Positions 1-4,227 of a stretch of 5,699 nt of DNA are shown in pieces. The position numbers and the translations under genes are program-made. The stretch is from Pseudomonadota bacterium (GTDB lineage: Bacteria > Desulfobacterota > JAPLJL01). The notes beneath the pieces are model-generated. The model did no database searches, was not told the DNA's origin, and saw only the letters and a program-made list of their open reading frames with translations. Where the stretch lies: assembly GCA_026388615.1 (NCBI GenBank), contig JAPLJL010000241.1, positions 1 to 5,699 of the forward strand, written 5' to 3'. The number at the start of each line of letters is the position of its first letter. Positions within the stretch are counted from its first letter, which is position 1.

Positions 1-2
1 CC

Positions 3-179
3 GAATTCCTCGAACCCTTCTTCGAGGACCTCGGCTGGGACATTTACAATAAAAACGGCCACGCCGAGGCATACAAGGACGTCCTCCGTGAAGACGCGAT
101 CAAGGTGGGCTCGGCCACCAAGGCCCCGGATTACTGCTTCCGTAAAATTCTGGGGTCAGGTCTTTACCTTGGCATTTGA
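3..179 (+). pseudogene. N-terminal remnant of an Eco57I-like restriction-modification methylase, truncated
   Basis: The frame is open from the window edge (the gene starts upstream) and reads EFLEPFFEDLGWDIYNKNGH, then an AEAYKDV...EDAIKVGSATKAPDYCFR segment. This matches, from memory, the N-terminal region of large single-chain restriction-modification methylases with an Eco57I/N-6 methylase domain. In that family APDYCFR is followed by a GG-RKFF-EAKKP-type segment, together forming a PD-(D/E)xK nuclease motif. Here similarity stops after CFR, about base 143. The remaining 12 codons (KILGSGLYLGI and a TGA) come from the adjoining repeat. The Asp of the PD half is therefore kept, while the ExK half and the whole methyltransferase are missing. 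No continuation appears further along the window. It cannot make a working enzyme and looks like a scar of rearrangement. Family call fairly sure; exact subtype unsure. Confidence 0.75.
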
Positions 180-243
180 AGGGTGTTCTTAATTCGAGAA
201 ACTGGATTCCGGCTTTCGCCGGAATGACGGGACGCGATTTTGT
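159..243. repeat. Dispersed palindromic repeat R1, copy A (dRS3-like core)
   Basis: This stretch of about 85 bp recurs at 989-1072 with few differences, sharing GGTCTTTACCTTG-CATTTGAA, an ATTCGAGAAACTGGATTCC block and GGAATGACGGGACGCGATTT. At its centre (206-225) is a perfect 8-bp inverted repeat, ATTCCGGC-tttc-GCCGGAAT. The core fits the ATTCCC-N8-GGGAAT-type palindrome known as dRS3 in Neisseria and seen in many other bacteria. Read on the minus strand it gives the recurrent VIPAKAGIQ peptide, a translation artefact. It abuts the broken end of the methylase fragment. Confidence 0.8.
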
Positions 244-306
244 GTAAATTTGTGGGATGGAATTAACCCTTTGACTTCCCTGGCTCTTCCCCGCCCCGAA
301 AATCAA

Positions 307-366
307 GTCCATCTGGTCTGTTTTGTCTATCTAGTCTATCTGGTCTATCTCGTCTATCTGGTCTAA
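307..366. repeat. 9-bp tandem repeat (GTCTATCTG units)
   Basis: Six 9-bp units run head to tail from 307 to 360, starting at 307, 316, 325, 334, 343 and 352, then a partial one. The last four are GTCTATCTA, GTCTATCTG, GTCTATCTC and GTCTATCTG. The first two (GTCCATCTG, GTCTGTTTT) are degenerate. A lone GTCTATTTG follows at 400-408. It lies in the non-coding stretch before TA module 1. No function can be read from it; copy number probably varies between strains. Confidence 0.85.
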
Positions 367-440
367 AACCGGTTTGGAGAAAGCGGGAAGATAAGATTGG
401 TCTATTTGGTCTAAGGCCGATTTGAGAAAATCGGGAAGAT
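354..440. repeat. 48-bp direct duplication containing paired hairpins
   Basis: Bases 354-392 and 402-440 are imperfect copies 48 bp apart, both running CTAT-TGGTCTAA, a CCG-TTT hairpin arm, then GGGAAGAT. Each carries a small inverted repeat. Copy 1 (369-386) is CCGGTTT-ggag-AAAGCGG with one mismatch. Copy 2 (417-434) is a perfect CCGATTT-gaga-AAATCGG. Copy 2 covers the likely -35 box of TA module 1, so it could be an operator for the antitoxin (inference). Confidence 0.65.
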
Positions 441-450
441 CAGGTAAATT
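422..450 (+). promoter_or_regulatory. Probable sigma-70-type promoter of TA module 1
   Basis: TTGAGA (422-427), a 17-bp spacer and TAAATT (445-450) form a fair -35/-10 pair about 30 bp before the antitoxin start. The perfect inverted repeat at 417-434 overlaps the -35 box, where an autoregulating antitoxin could bind. The -10 box is only a partial match. Confidence 0.45.
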
Positions 451-480
451 TATTAAGGGAGAAAATAAAGGGGGCGCGAA

Positions 481-666
481 ATGATTGTCGAGAAAAATCA
501 GATTCTAGAAATGATTAAAGGTCTTCCGGAAAAAATTGATGTTGATGAGCTGATTTATACCCTTTATCTCAAACAAAAACTCGAGACCGCCGAAAAAGAT
601 GTCCAGGAAAACCGGTTGGTTGCCCATGAGTATGTCGTAAAGGAGACATCTAAGTGGTTCAAATAA
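481..666 (+). CDS. Small type II antitoxin (TA module 1)
   Basis: A 61-residue acidic protein expected to bind and neutralise the RelE/ParE toxin encoded next to it and to repress their shared promoter. It has a helical N-terminal half (KNQILEMIKGLPEKIDVDEL) and a charged C-terminal half with HEYVVKETSKWFK. The '-LPEKIDVDELIYTLYLKQKLE-' and '-HE---K---KW-K' pattern resembles unnamed antitoxins commonly paired with ParE/RelE toxins; no standard DNA-binding motif is plain. The start is supported by AAAGGGGG at 467-474, six bases before ATG. Inside its 3' end lies AAAGGAG (639-645), which serves the toxin start at 654, so the genes would overlap by 13 bases. Function rests mainly on size and neighbour. 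Confidence 0.75.
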   Translation: MIVEKNQILEMIKGLPEKIDVDELIYTLYLKQKLETAEKDVQENRLVAHEYVVKETSKWFK

Positions 667-955
667 ATGGGTTAAACGGGCTCTTAACGATCTGCATGAA
701 ATTTACGAATTCATCGCTTTAGACTCCCCGAAATACGCTCAGATTCAAGTCGAAAATATTCAAAACACCGTTTCCAACCTTTCTGAATTTCCCGCCCTTG
801 GCCGCAAGGTACCGGAATTCCCTGATTTGGATTATCGGGAGATTCTGGTCGGCAATTACCGGATAATTTATCGGGTGGAAGAAAAACGAAACCAGGTTTT
901 TATTTTGGCCGTTGTCCACGGAAGACAACTCCTTTTAACTCCTCCCGGAAATTAG
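654..955 (+). pseudogene. RelE/ParE-family toxin with an apparent frameshift at its start (TA module 1)
   Basis: The frame from 668 to the TAG at 953-955 encodes 95 residues with the ParE/RelE pattern: WVKRALNDLHEIYEFIA, SPKYAQ, LSEFPALGRKVPE, DYREILVGNYRIIYRV and VFILAVVHGRQLL. Such toxins act on ribosome-bound mRNA (RelE) or DNA gyrase (ParE). This frame is open only from 641 and has no ATG, GTG or TTG before the conserved region. A GTG at 654, eight bases after AAAGGAG (639-645), opens a different frame: GTG GTT CAA ATA, then AAT GGG. Adding one A after 665-667 would join them as V-V-Q-I-K-WVKRAL, a normal N-terminus for the family. The rest of the gene is intact, so the lesion is recent, a sequence error, or bypassed by an unusual start. 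Coordinates assume the GTG. Confidence 0.75.
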
Positions 956-988
956 CGCTGTGAATATTTTGGGGGACACAAAACCCAG

Positions 989-1072
989 GGTCTTTACCTT
1001 GCATTTGAAAGGTATTCTTTATTCGAGAAACTGGATTCCCGCTTCCGCGGGAATGACGGGACGCGATTTTGT
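989..1072. repeat. Dispersed palindromic repeat R1, copy B
   Basis: Second nearly full copy of the repeat at 159-243, same orientation. Its core (1035-1054) is a perfect 8-bp inverted repeat, ATTCCCGC-ttcc-GCGGGAAT, differing from copy A at matching positions on both arms (GGC/GCC against CGC/GCG), so pairing is kept. It begins 33 bp after the stop of the TA module 1 toxin, so copies A and B flank that module as direct repeats. Confidence 0.85.
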
Positions 1073-1078
1073 TATGAC

Positions 1079-1157
1079 GAGGGGGACGGAGTTCCGTCCT
1101 CCTTCGCTAAAGCTCCCCCCTTCACTAAAGTTTCGGAGGGCGGGCCGGAAGGATAAG
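1079..1157. repeat. Dispersed repeat R2, copy 1
   Basis: G+C-rich non-coding stretch directly after R1 copy B. Its last 54 bases (1104-1157) match 3127-3180 at 50 of 54 positions. Within it, TTCGCTAAAGCT is followed by the related TTCACTAAAGTT and then CGGAGGGCGGGCCGGAAGGA. The upstream parts (GAGGGGG, GTTCCGTCCT) are also shared. R1 followed by R2 occurs twice, so the two may form one composite element. Confidence 0.75.
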
Positions 1158-1236
1158 ACGTTTCTAAGCTGCCAAGCATAATAGCACCGGATTTGTCGAG
1201 TTAACCCAAAAATACAGTTTAAATTTTCCGTCTGGC

Positions 1237-1314
1237 TGTAGTTGCCCGATTTATTTGTCCTGACATCGGAAGGATCGGGCTTTTTAAGAACCGCCGATGA
1301 ATCGGCAGACTACA
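1237..1314. repeat. 78-bp element with imperfect terminal inverted repeats (MITE/REP-like)
   Basis: The left end TGTAGTTGCCCGAT (1237-1250) and right end ATCGGCAGACTACA (1301-1314) are imperfect inverted repeats; the complement of the right end is TGTAGTCTGCCGAT. Inside, GCCCGAT (1244-1250) pairs with ATCGGGC (1274-1280), followed by TTTTT, and GCCGA-tgaa-TCGGC (1293-1306) forms a second hairpin. It has no coding capacity. The first hairpin plus T-run could act as a weak terminator shielding TA module 2 from upstream transcription (inference). Confidence 0.6.
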
Positions 1315-1388
1315 AAAAATCACCCTGCGAAAGAAGGAGAGATGAATCTAACTGAGGATTTCGAGTTAATCGGGTTTATCGGGTATGA

Positions 1389-1417
1389 TTAAAAAATGGG
1401 ATATTTTGGGATATAAT
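1389..1417 (+). promoter_or_regulatory. Probable promoter of TA module 2
   Basis: A perfect TATAAT (1412-1417) lies 17 bp after TTAAAA (1389-1394), a partial -35 match, and 38 bp before the antitoxin ATG. GGGATAT occurs twice just around it (1398-1404 and 1408-1414), a possible operator half-site pair. Confidence 0.5.
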
Positions 1418-1455
1418 TAGTCCAGTTAGAATAAGGATCAAATAAGGAGGCAAGT

Positions 1456-1656
1456 ATGTTGAATGCGTTAAAGATTGAGCTGAAGACGAGTGAGTTGATC
1501 GCGGCCATAAATGGATTGAAGAAAAAAGAAAAGGAGGACCTTATCGAGAATCTGCTCGCTTCAACTTCACCGGAATATTTAAAAAGCATTAAAGAAGCGA
1601 GGAACGATTATAAATCCGGACGGGTGAAGAAGCATAATGAGGTATTCGGGAAGTGA
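1456..1656 (+). CDS. Type II antitoxin, RelB-like (TA module 2)
   Basis: A 66-residue, highly charged protein expected to neutralise the RelE-type toxin that follows. The N-terminal half (about residues 8-35, SELIAAINGLKKKEKEDLIENLLAS with charged residues between) looks like a short helical DNA-binding or dimerisation region. The C-terminal tail (residues about 44-66, SIKEARNDYKSGRVKKHNEV) is the type of flexible arm that wraps around RelE toxins. The start is firm: AAGGAGG at 1444-1450, five bases before ATG. Its TGA overlaps the toxin's GTG start (GTGA, 1653-1656). The '-EAR-DYKSGRV--H-EVFG' ending is common in RelB-like antitoxins; subfamily not certain. Confidence 0.8.
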   Translation: MLNALKIELKTSELIAAINGLKKKEKEDLIENLLASTSPEYLKSIKEARNDYKSGRVKKHNEVFGK

Positions 1657-1907
1657 AATACGAGCTTGTTTATACCGAGAGAGCCATAAAGGATATCCAA
1701 GGACTTGATGAAACCATAAAGAAAAGAATCGGTAAAACCCTCCGCAGATTTCAAAACAATCCTCTTGTATTTGCCCAGAGGCTTACAGATCCAAGACTGG
1801 GGAGCTATCGCTTCAGAATTGGTGACTACAGGGTAATCTTTGACTTGGAAGGGCATGACGTCGTGATTTTAAGGGTAGGGCATAGAAGAGAAATATATAA
1901 AAGGTAG
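1653..1907 (+). CDS. RelE/ParE-family toxin (TA module 2)
   Basis: An 84-residue basic protein of the RelE superfamily, typical in length. Members are usually mRNA interferases that cut mRNA in the ribosomal A site. Visible family pattern: KYELVYTERAIKDIQGLD at the start, LRRFQNNP (30-37), LTDPRLGSYRFRIGDYRVIF (44-63) and VVILRVGHRREIYKR (70-84). Candidate catalytic or RNA-contacting residues are R53, R55, R60, H77, R78 and Y82. Start is GTG at 1653, overlapping the antitoxin stop; a GAGG lies about nine bases upstream, so translation is probably coupled. It is a separate subfamily from the TA module 1 toxin, which is longer and has a different C-terminus (HGRQLL against GHRREIY). RelE-type assignment is sure; the exact target is not. 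Confidence 0.9.
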   Translation: MKYELVYTERAIKDIQGLDETIKKRIGKTLRRFQNNPLVFAQRLTDPRLGSYRFRIGDYRVIFDLEGHDVVILRVGHRREIYKR

Positions 1908-1911
1908 AAGG

Positions 1912-1940
1912 TTCCCAGTCCAAATTTCAGACACTATAAA
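1912..1940 (+). promoter_or_regulatory. Possible promoter of TA module 3
   Basis: TTCCCA (1912-1917), a 17-bp spacer and TATAAA (1935-1940) lie in the 66-bp gap between modules 2 and 3. The -35 box is weak. The A+T-rich stretch TATAAATATAAG could alternatively be a simple upstream leader, with module 3 read through from module 2. Confidence 0.35.
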
Positions 1941-1973
1941 TATAAGAAAATCCACGAAATCGGAGGAAGTTTG

Positions 1974-2195
1974 ATGGCCAATCAAGAAGATAAAATCCGA
2001 TCGGAATTGATCGCGGCGATTGATGAGTTACCCGTCAACTATCTCGAAGAGATTTTGGCTCAAGTTAAAAGCCTGAAGAAAAAGTCGCCCCGGGGAAAAA
2101 ATATAGCCAAGGAATCTCGAATCGCCTATCTCTCTGAAGCCTCGTTCGCCCGGGTTTGGGACAATGATGAGGATTCAGTCTATGACAAGTTATAA
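1974..2195 (+). CDS. Antitoxin of a MazF-type module (TA module 3)
   Basis: A 73-residue protein expected to block the MazF toxin encoded next. It has a helical N-terminal segment (KIRSELIAAIDELPVNYLEEILAQVKSL), a short Lys-rich linker (KKKSPRGK) and a C-terminal segment ending SFARVWDNDEDSVYDKL. The hydrophobic-acidic '-F--VWDNDED--YDKL' ending is characteristic of antitoxins sitting before MazF/PemK genes, and such tails occupy the toxin's RNA groove. GGAGG at 1962-1966 lies seven bases before the ATG at 1974. A TTG one codon earlier (1971) is in frame but too close to that site. Its last 14 bases overlap the toxin gene. Not a classic AbrB-fold MazE by eye. Confidence 0.8.
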   Translation: MANQEDKIRSELIAAIDELPVNYLEEILAQVKSLKKKSPRGKNIAKESRIAYLSEASFARVWDNDEDSVYDKL

Positions 2196-2529
2196 GCGAG
2201 GGGAGGTAATCCTCGTTCCATTCCCTTTCAGTGATCAAAGCGCTTCAAAAAGTCGCCCCGCCTTGGTAGTCAGCATTGAAAAATATAATAGGTCTGGCCC
2301 GGACCTAATCATCGCGGCAATAACCAGTCAAATCGCGGTTTCCTTGGGTCTGGGAGATTATCTAATCAAGGATTGGAAAGAGGCCGGACTTCTAAGGCCT
2401 TCGGTGGCAAAAGCCATGCTGGCAACGATTGAAAAAAGCTTGGTCAGGCGAAAACTCGGCAAATTGAACAATAGTGACTCAGAGGCATTTTCTTCCGGTT
2501 TGAAAACTGTTTTAGGCTTTGATATTTAG
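2182..2529 (+). CDS. MazF/PemK-family endoribonuclease toxin (TA module 3)
   Basis: A 115-residue mRNA interferase of the MazF/PemK family, which cuts RNA at short sequence motifs. The start YKRGEVILVPFPFSD, then KSRPALVVS (23-31) and LIIAAITSQI (42-51), are the standard SH3-like barrel signatures. R25 and T48 fall at the positions of the catalytic Arg and Thr of well-studied MazF proteins. The C-terminal KAMLATIEKSLVRRKLGKL segment is also typical. ATG 2182 is preferred: GAGG lies nine bases upstream and the protein then begins MTSYKRGEV as in relatives; the in-frame ATGs at 2164 and 2167 would add six residues with no family match. It overlaps the antitoxin by 14 bases. The protein looks intact. 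Confidence 0.92.
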   Translation: MTSYKRGEVILVPFPFSDQSASKSRPALVVSIEKYNRSGPDLIIAAITSQIAVSLGLGDYLIKDWKEAGLLRPSVAKAMLATIEKSLVRRKLGKLNNSDSEAFSSGLKTVLGFDI

Positions 2530-2569
2530 AGAAAATCGGTGTGATAGAAGAAAATATAGAGGATTTAAA

Positions 2570-3013
2570 ATGAAAAAAATCAGGGTGAGAAGTAATCGCA
2601 AAGCACGAGGGAAATATCCAATCGCGACAATAATCTCTTATGGTCCTGATGATAAAACCTGTGCCAAGGTGGTAGCCACAATTATTAAGAGCGAACATGA
2701 CGAAGAGCCAACCGCGATGAAAAAATGGTTCGGCAATAACGTTAATAAAGATAAAAAAATAATGCAGGAGATCGCGGACTTTATAAAAGAGAATGGAATT
2801 GGGGTAAAAGATGTGATTATTACCGATACTCCTATGGGTTGTGTCCACGAAGAAGGCATTGATTTTCCGGTTGGGGAAGATTGCCCCGATTGCCCGTTTT
2901 GGAAAGGGAAACAAGGAAGTAAAAGCAGCATAAAAATGGCCAGCGGCTATCTCCCCGGTAAACCTTCCTTGAGCAGAGAACTGTTGAAAAAGAGGAAGCA
3001 AGATTTTTCCTGA
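2570..3013 (+). CDS. Conserved hypothetical protein with a Cys/His cluster
   Basis: A 147-residue protein; I recognise the family only as a widespread uncharacterised protein. The conserved-looking parts are RKARGKYPIATIISYGPDDKT (10-30), a middle segment around KKWF (51-54), and TDTPMGCVHEEGIDFP followed by VGEDCPDCPFWKGKQGS (85-117). C91, H93, C105 and C108 (CxH...CxxC) could hold a metal ion, probably zinc (inference). No signal peptide or membrane segment is visible, so it should be cytoplasmic. ATG 2570 is chosen because AGAGGA (2558-2563) lies six bases upstream; extending to 2519 adds 17 residues unlike the family start. It begins 40 bp after mazF and could be co-transcribed, but a functional link to the toxin is unproven. 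The basic C-terminal tail (118-147) looks variable. Confidence 0.8.
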   Translation: MKKIRVRSNRKARGKYPIATIISYGPDDKTCAKVVATIIKSEHDEEPTAMKKWFGNNVNKDKKIMQEIADFIKENGIGVKDVIITDTPMGCVHEEGIDFPVGEDCPDCPFWKGKQGSKSSIKMASGYLPGKPSLSRELLKKRKQDFS

Positions 3014-3025
3014 TAAGAGAACTTC

Positions 3026-3044
3026 AAGGCTCAGGCCTTTATTA
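3026..3044 (+). terminator. Weak possible terminator after the hypothetical gene
   Basis: AAGGC-tcag-GCCTT (3026-3039) forms a 5-bp stem with a 4-base loop, followed by T-rich TATTAATT. The stem is short and the T-run is broken, so it may be only partly effective. Confidence 0.35.
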
Positions 3045-3071
3045 ATTCAACCAACTGGATTCCCGTTTCCA
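3038..3071. repeat. Dispersed repeat R1, degenerate partial copy C
   Basis: TTATTAATTCAACCAACTGG followed by ATTCCCGTTTCC resembles the middle of R1 copies A and B (TTAATTCGAGAAACTGG followed by ATTCC). The right arm of the palindrome and the GGAATGACGGGACGCG tail are gone. As with copy B, R2 follows shortly after. Confidence 0.6.
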
Positions 3072-3090
3072 ACTTCGCCAACCTGAGAGC

Positions 3091-3180
3091 GAGGGGGTAG
3101 TTCCGTCCTACTCCGCTGATCCTCCTGCGCTAAAGCTTCCCCCTTCACTAAAGTTTCGGAGGGCAGGCCGGAAGGACAAG
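3091..3180. repeat. Dispersed repeat R2, copy 2
   Basis: The last 54 bases (3127-3180) match 1104-1157 at 50 of 54 positions, and the GAGGGGG and GTTCCGTCCT blocks before it are shared with copy 1. A short extra piece (about 3110-3122) is present here. It bounds the block holding TA modules 2 and 3 and the hypothetical gene. Confidence 0.75.
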
Positions 3181-3181
3181 T

Positions 3182-3253
3182 CGCTCCCAAGCACACTTCG
3201 TTCCCGAGCACGCTATTCCGCCGCTTCGCACTGGACACGGCGCTCCCGAGCAC
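3182..3253. repeat. Three copies of a 13-bp motif, CGYTCCCRAGCAC
   Basis: CGCTCCCAAGCAC (3182-3194), CGTTCCCGAGCAC (3199-3211) and CGCTCCCGAGCAC (3241-3253) occur in the same direction, unevenly spaced (17 and 42 bp between starts). They lie between R2 and the abiE promoter. Function unknown. Confidence 0.55.
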
Positions 3254-3274
3254 GTTGCCATAGGCTGGTTGCTC

Positions 3275-3398
3275 GTCACTTGACGAACACGCGCGTAACA
3301 CATAGTAACTGATGGGTTACGCGTGAAAGCGGCAATAAAATAAGATCGTTACTTGACATTAGATCGCAATACACATAGTATTGCTATGGGTAACACGA
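3275..3398 (+). promoter_or_regulatory. Duplicated promoter-operator region of the abiE operon
   Basis: Two related segments lie 73 bp apart. P1 has TTGACG (3280-3285), 17 bp, TAGTAA (3303-3308). P2 has TTGACA (3353-3358), 17 bp, TAGTAT (3376-3381). Both share ACTTGAC, ACACATAGTA and ATGGGT-AC. Each has an inverted repeat over its -10 box: CGCGTAAC (3292-3299) with GTTACGCG (3316-3323) in P1, and GCAATAC-acata-GTATTGC (3366-3384) in P2. GTAAC or its complement GTTAC occurs five times between 3295 and 3394. P2 is the better promoter and would start transcription about 30 bp before the abiEi ATG. AbiEi proteins are known to repress their own operon by binding inverted repeats in the promoter, which fits. 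Confidence 0.7.
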
Positions 3399-3420
3399 AA
3401 CTATATCAAGGACAACAGCG

Positions 3421-4227
3421 ATGAAGCATGATGAATTTTTCCGCAAACACCCGGTTTTCACCGGAGAGGAGTTGGCCAAGCATTTGTCGTCCCGTGGCGA
3501 GGTCGGGAAAAGGGCGCAAGAGGCTCTCCTGGCTTACCACCGGAAGACCGGACGGGTGGTTCAGGTGCGGCGCGGGTTGTATGCCGTCATCCCGGCAGGA
3601 GCCAACACCGATTCCTATCCGGTAGACCCCTTCCTCGTGGCCGCGAAGCTGACCATGGACGCGGTTTTGTCGCACCATACGGCGCTTGAGTATCACGGGC
3701 GGGCTTACTCGGTCCAGGAACACTTTACCTACTCGGCATTCCGCCCGCTGCGTCCTTTGACCTTCCGCTCCCATGTTTTCCGGGGAGCGAAGTTTCCGCA
3801 GGCTCTTCGCCGCGCGGGAAAAGAGAGTTTCGGCGTTTCGACCTCAGAGCGCGCCGGTATGGATCTTAGAGTCACGAGTCTGGAACGGACCTTGGTGGAC
3901 GTACTGGATCGTCCGGACCTTTCGGGGAGCTGGGAGGAAATTTGGCGGTCCTTGGAGTCCGTCGAATTCTTCGATCTCGACCAGGTCGTGGAGTATGCGC
4001 TCCTGCTCGGAAATGCGACCACTGGGGCGAAGGTGGGATTCTTTCTCGGACAACACCGCGACCCCTTGATGATAGAGGACCGTCACCTTAAGGCACTTCA
4101 CGATCTGCGGCCGCGGCAACCGCATTATCTGGACCGCGCCAAGCGGAAATCCGGTCGCCTCGTGTCGGAATGGAACCTGATAGTACCCAGGGAAGTGTTT
4201 GCACGGGCGTGGGGGGAGGTACTATGA
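3421..4227 (+). CDS. abiEi: AbiEi-family type IV antitoxin and transcriptional repressor
   Basis: A 268-residue protein, the antitoxin half of an AbiE phage-abortive-infection system. In this type IV family the antitoxin is not thought to bind the toxin but to counter its effect, and it represses its own operon. Residues about 1-58 form a winged-helix DNA-binding region (HDEFFRKHPVFTGEELAKHL, with wing GRVVQVRRGLYAVIP at 44-58). DPFLVAAKLTMDAVLSHHTA (69-88) and LRVTSLERTLVDVLDRP (149-165) are characteristic of the AbiEi antitoxin domain; WNLIVP lies near the C-terminus. ATG 3421 follows AAGGA (3408-3412) by eight bases. Its stop overlaps the toxin start (ATGA). Base composition is clearly more G+C-rich than TA modules 1-3. 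The gene looks complete. Confidence 0.9.
   Translation: MKHDEFFRKHPVFTGEELAKHLSSRGEVGKRAQEALLAYHRKTGRVVQVRRGLYAVIPAGANTDSYPVDPFLVAAKLTMDAVLSHHTALEYHGRAYSVQEHFTYSAFRPLRPLTFRSHVFRGAKFPQALRRAGKESFGVSTSERAGMDLRVTSLERTLVDVLDRPDLSGSWEEIWRSLESVEFFDLDQVVEYALLLGNATTGAKVGFFLGQHRDPLMIEDRHLKALHDLRPRQPHYLDRAKRKSGRLVSEWNLIVPREVFARAWGEVL

Noticed and set aside
206..225. Possible rho-independent terminator after the methylase fragment
   Set aside because: The hairpin is the core of R1, is not followed by a T-run, and recurs as a dispersed repeat.
100..312. Minus-strand 70-codon frame containing VIPAKAGIQ
   Set aside because: The peptide is a translation of the R1 palindromic repeat, seen wherever this repeat occurs; no ribosome site or family match.
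307..440. CRISPR array
   Set aside because: Units are 9 bp with no unique spacers and no cas genes nearby; it is a simple tandem repeat plus one duplication.
660..675. Programmed -1 frameshift to express the TA module 1 toxin
   Set aside because: A -1 shift at ATA-AAT would give the right product, but there is no classic slippery heptamer or clear downstream stimulator, so a deletion or sequence error is simpler.
1342..1392. 16-codon frame (MNLTEDFELIGFIGYD) after AAGGAG
   Set aside because: The AAGGAG is only two bases from the ATG, too close for normal initiation, and the peptide has no known match; possible leader but unsupported.
2444..3001. Minus-strand 185-codon frame
   Set aside because: It lies opposite the mazF end and the conserved Cys/His gene, whose + strand product matches a known hypothetical family; the minus product has no recognisable domain.
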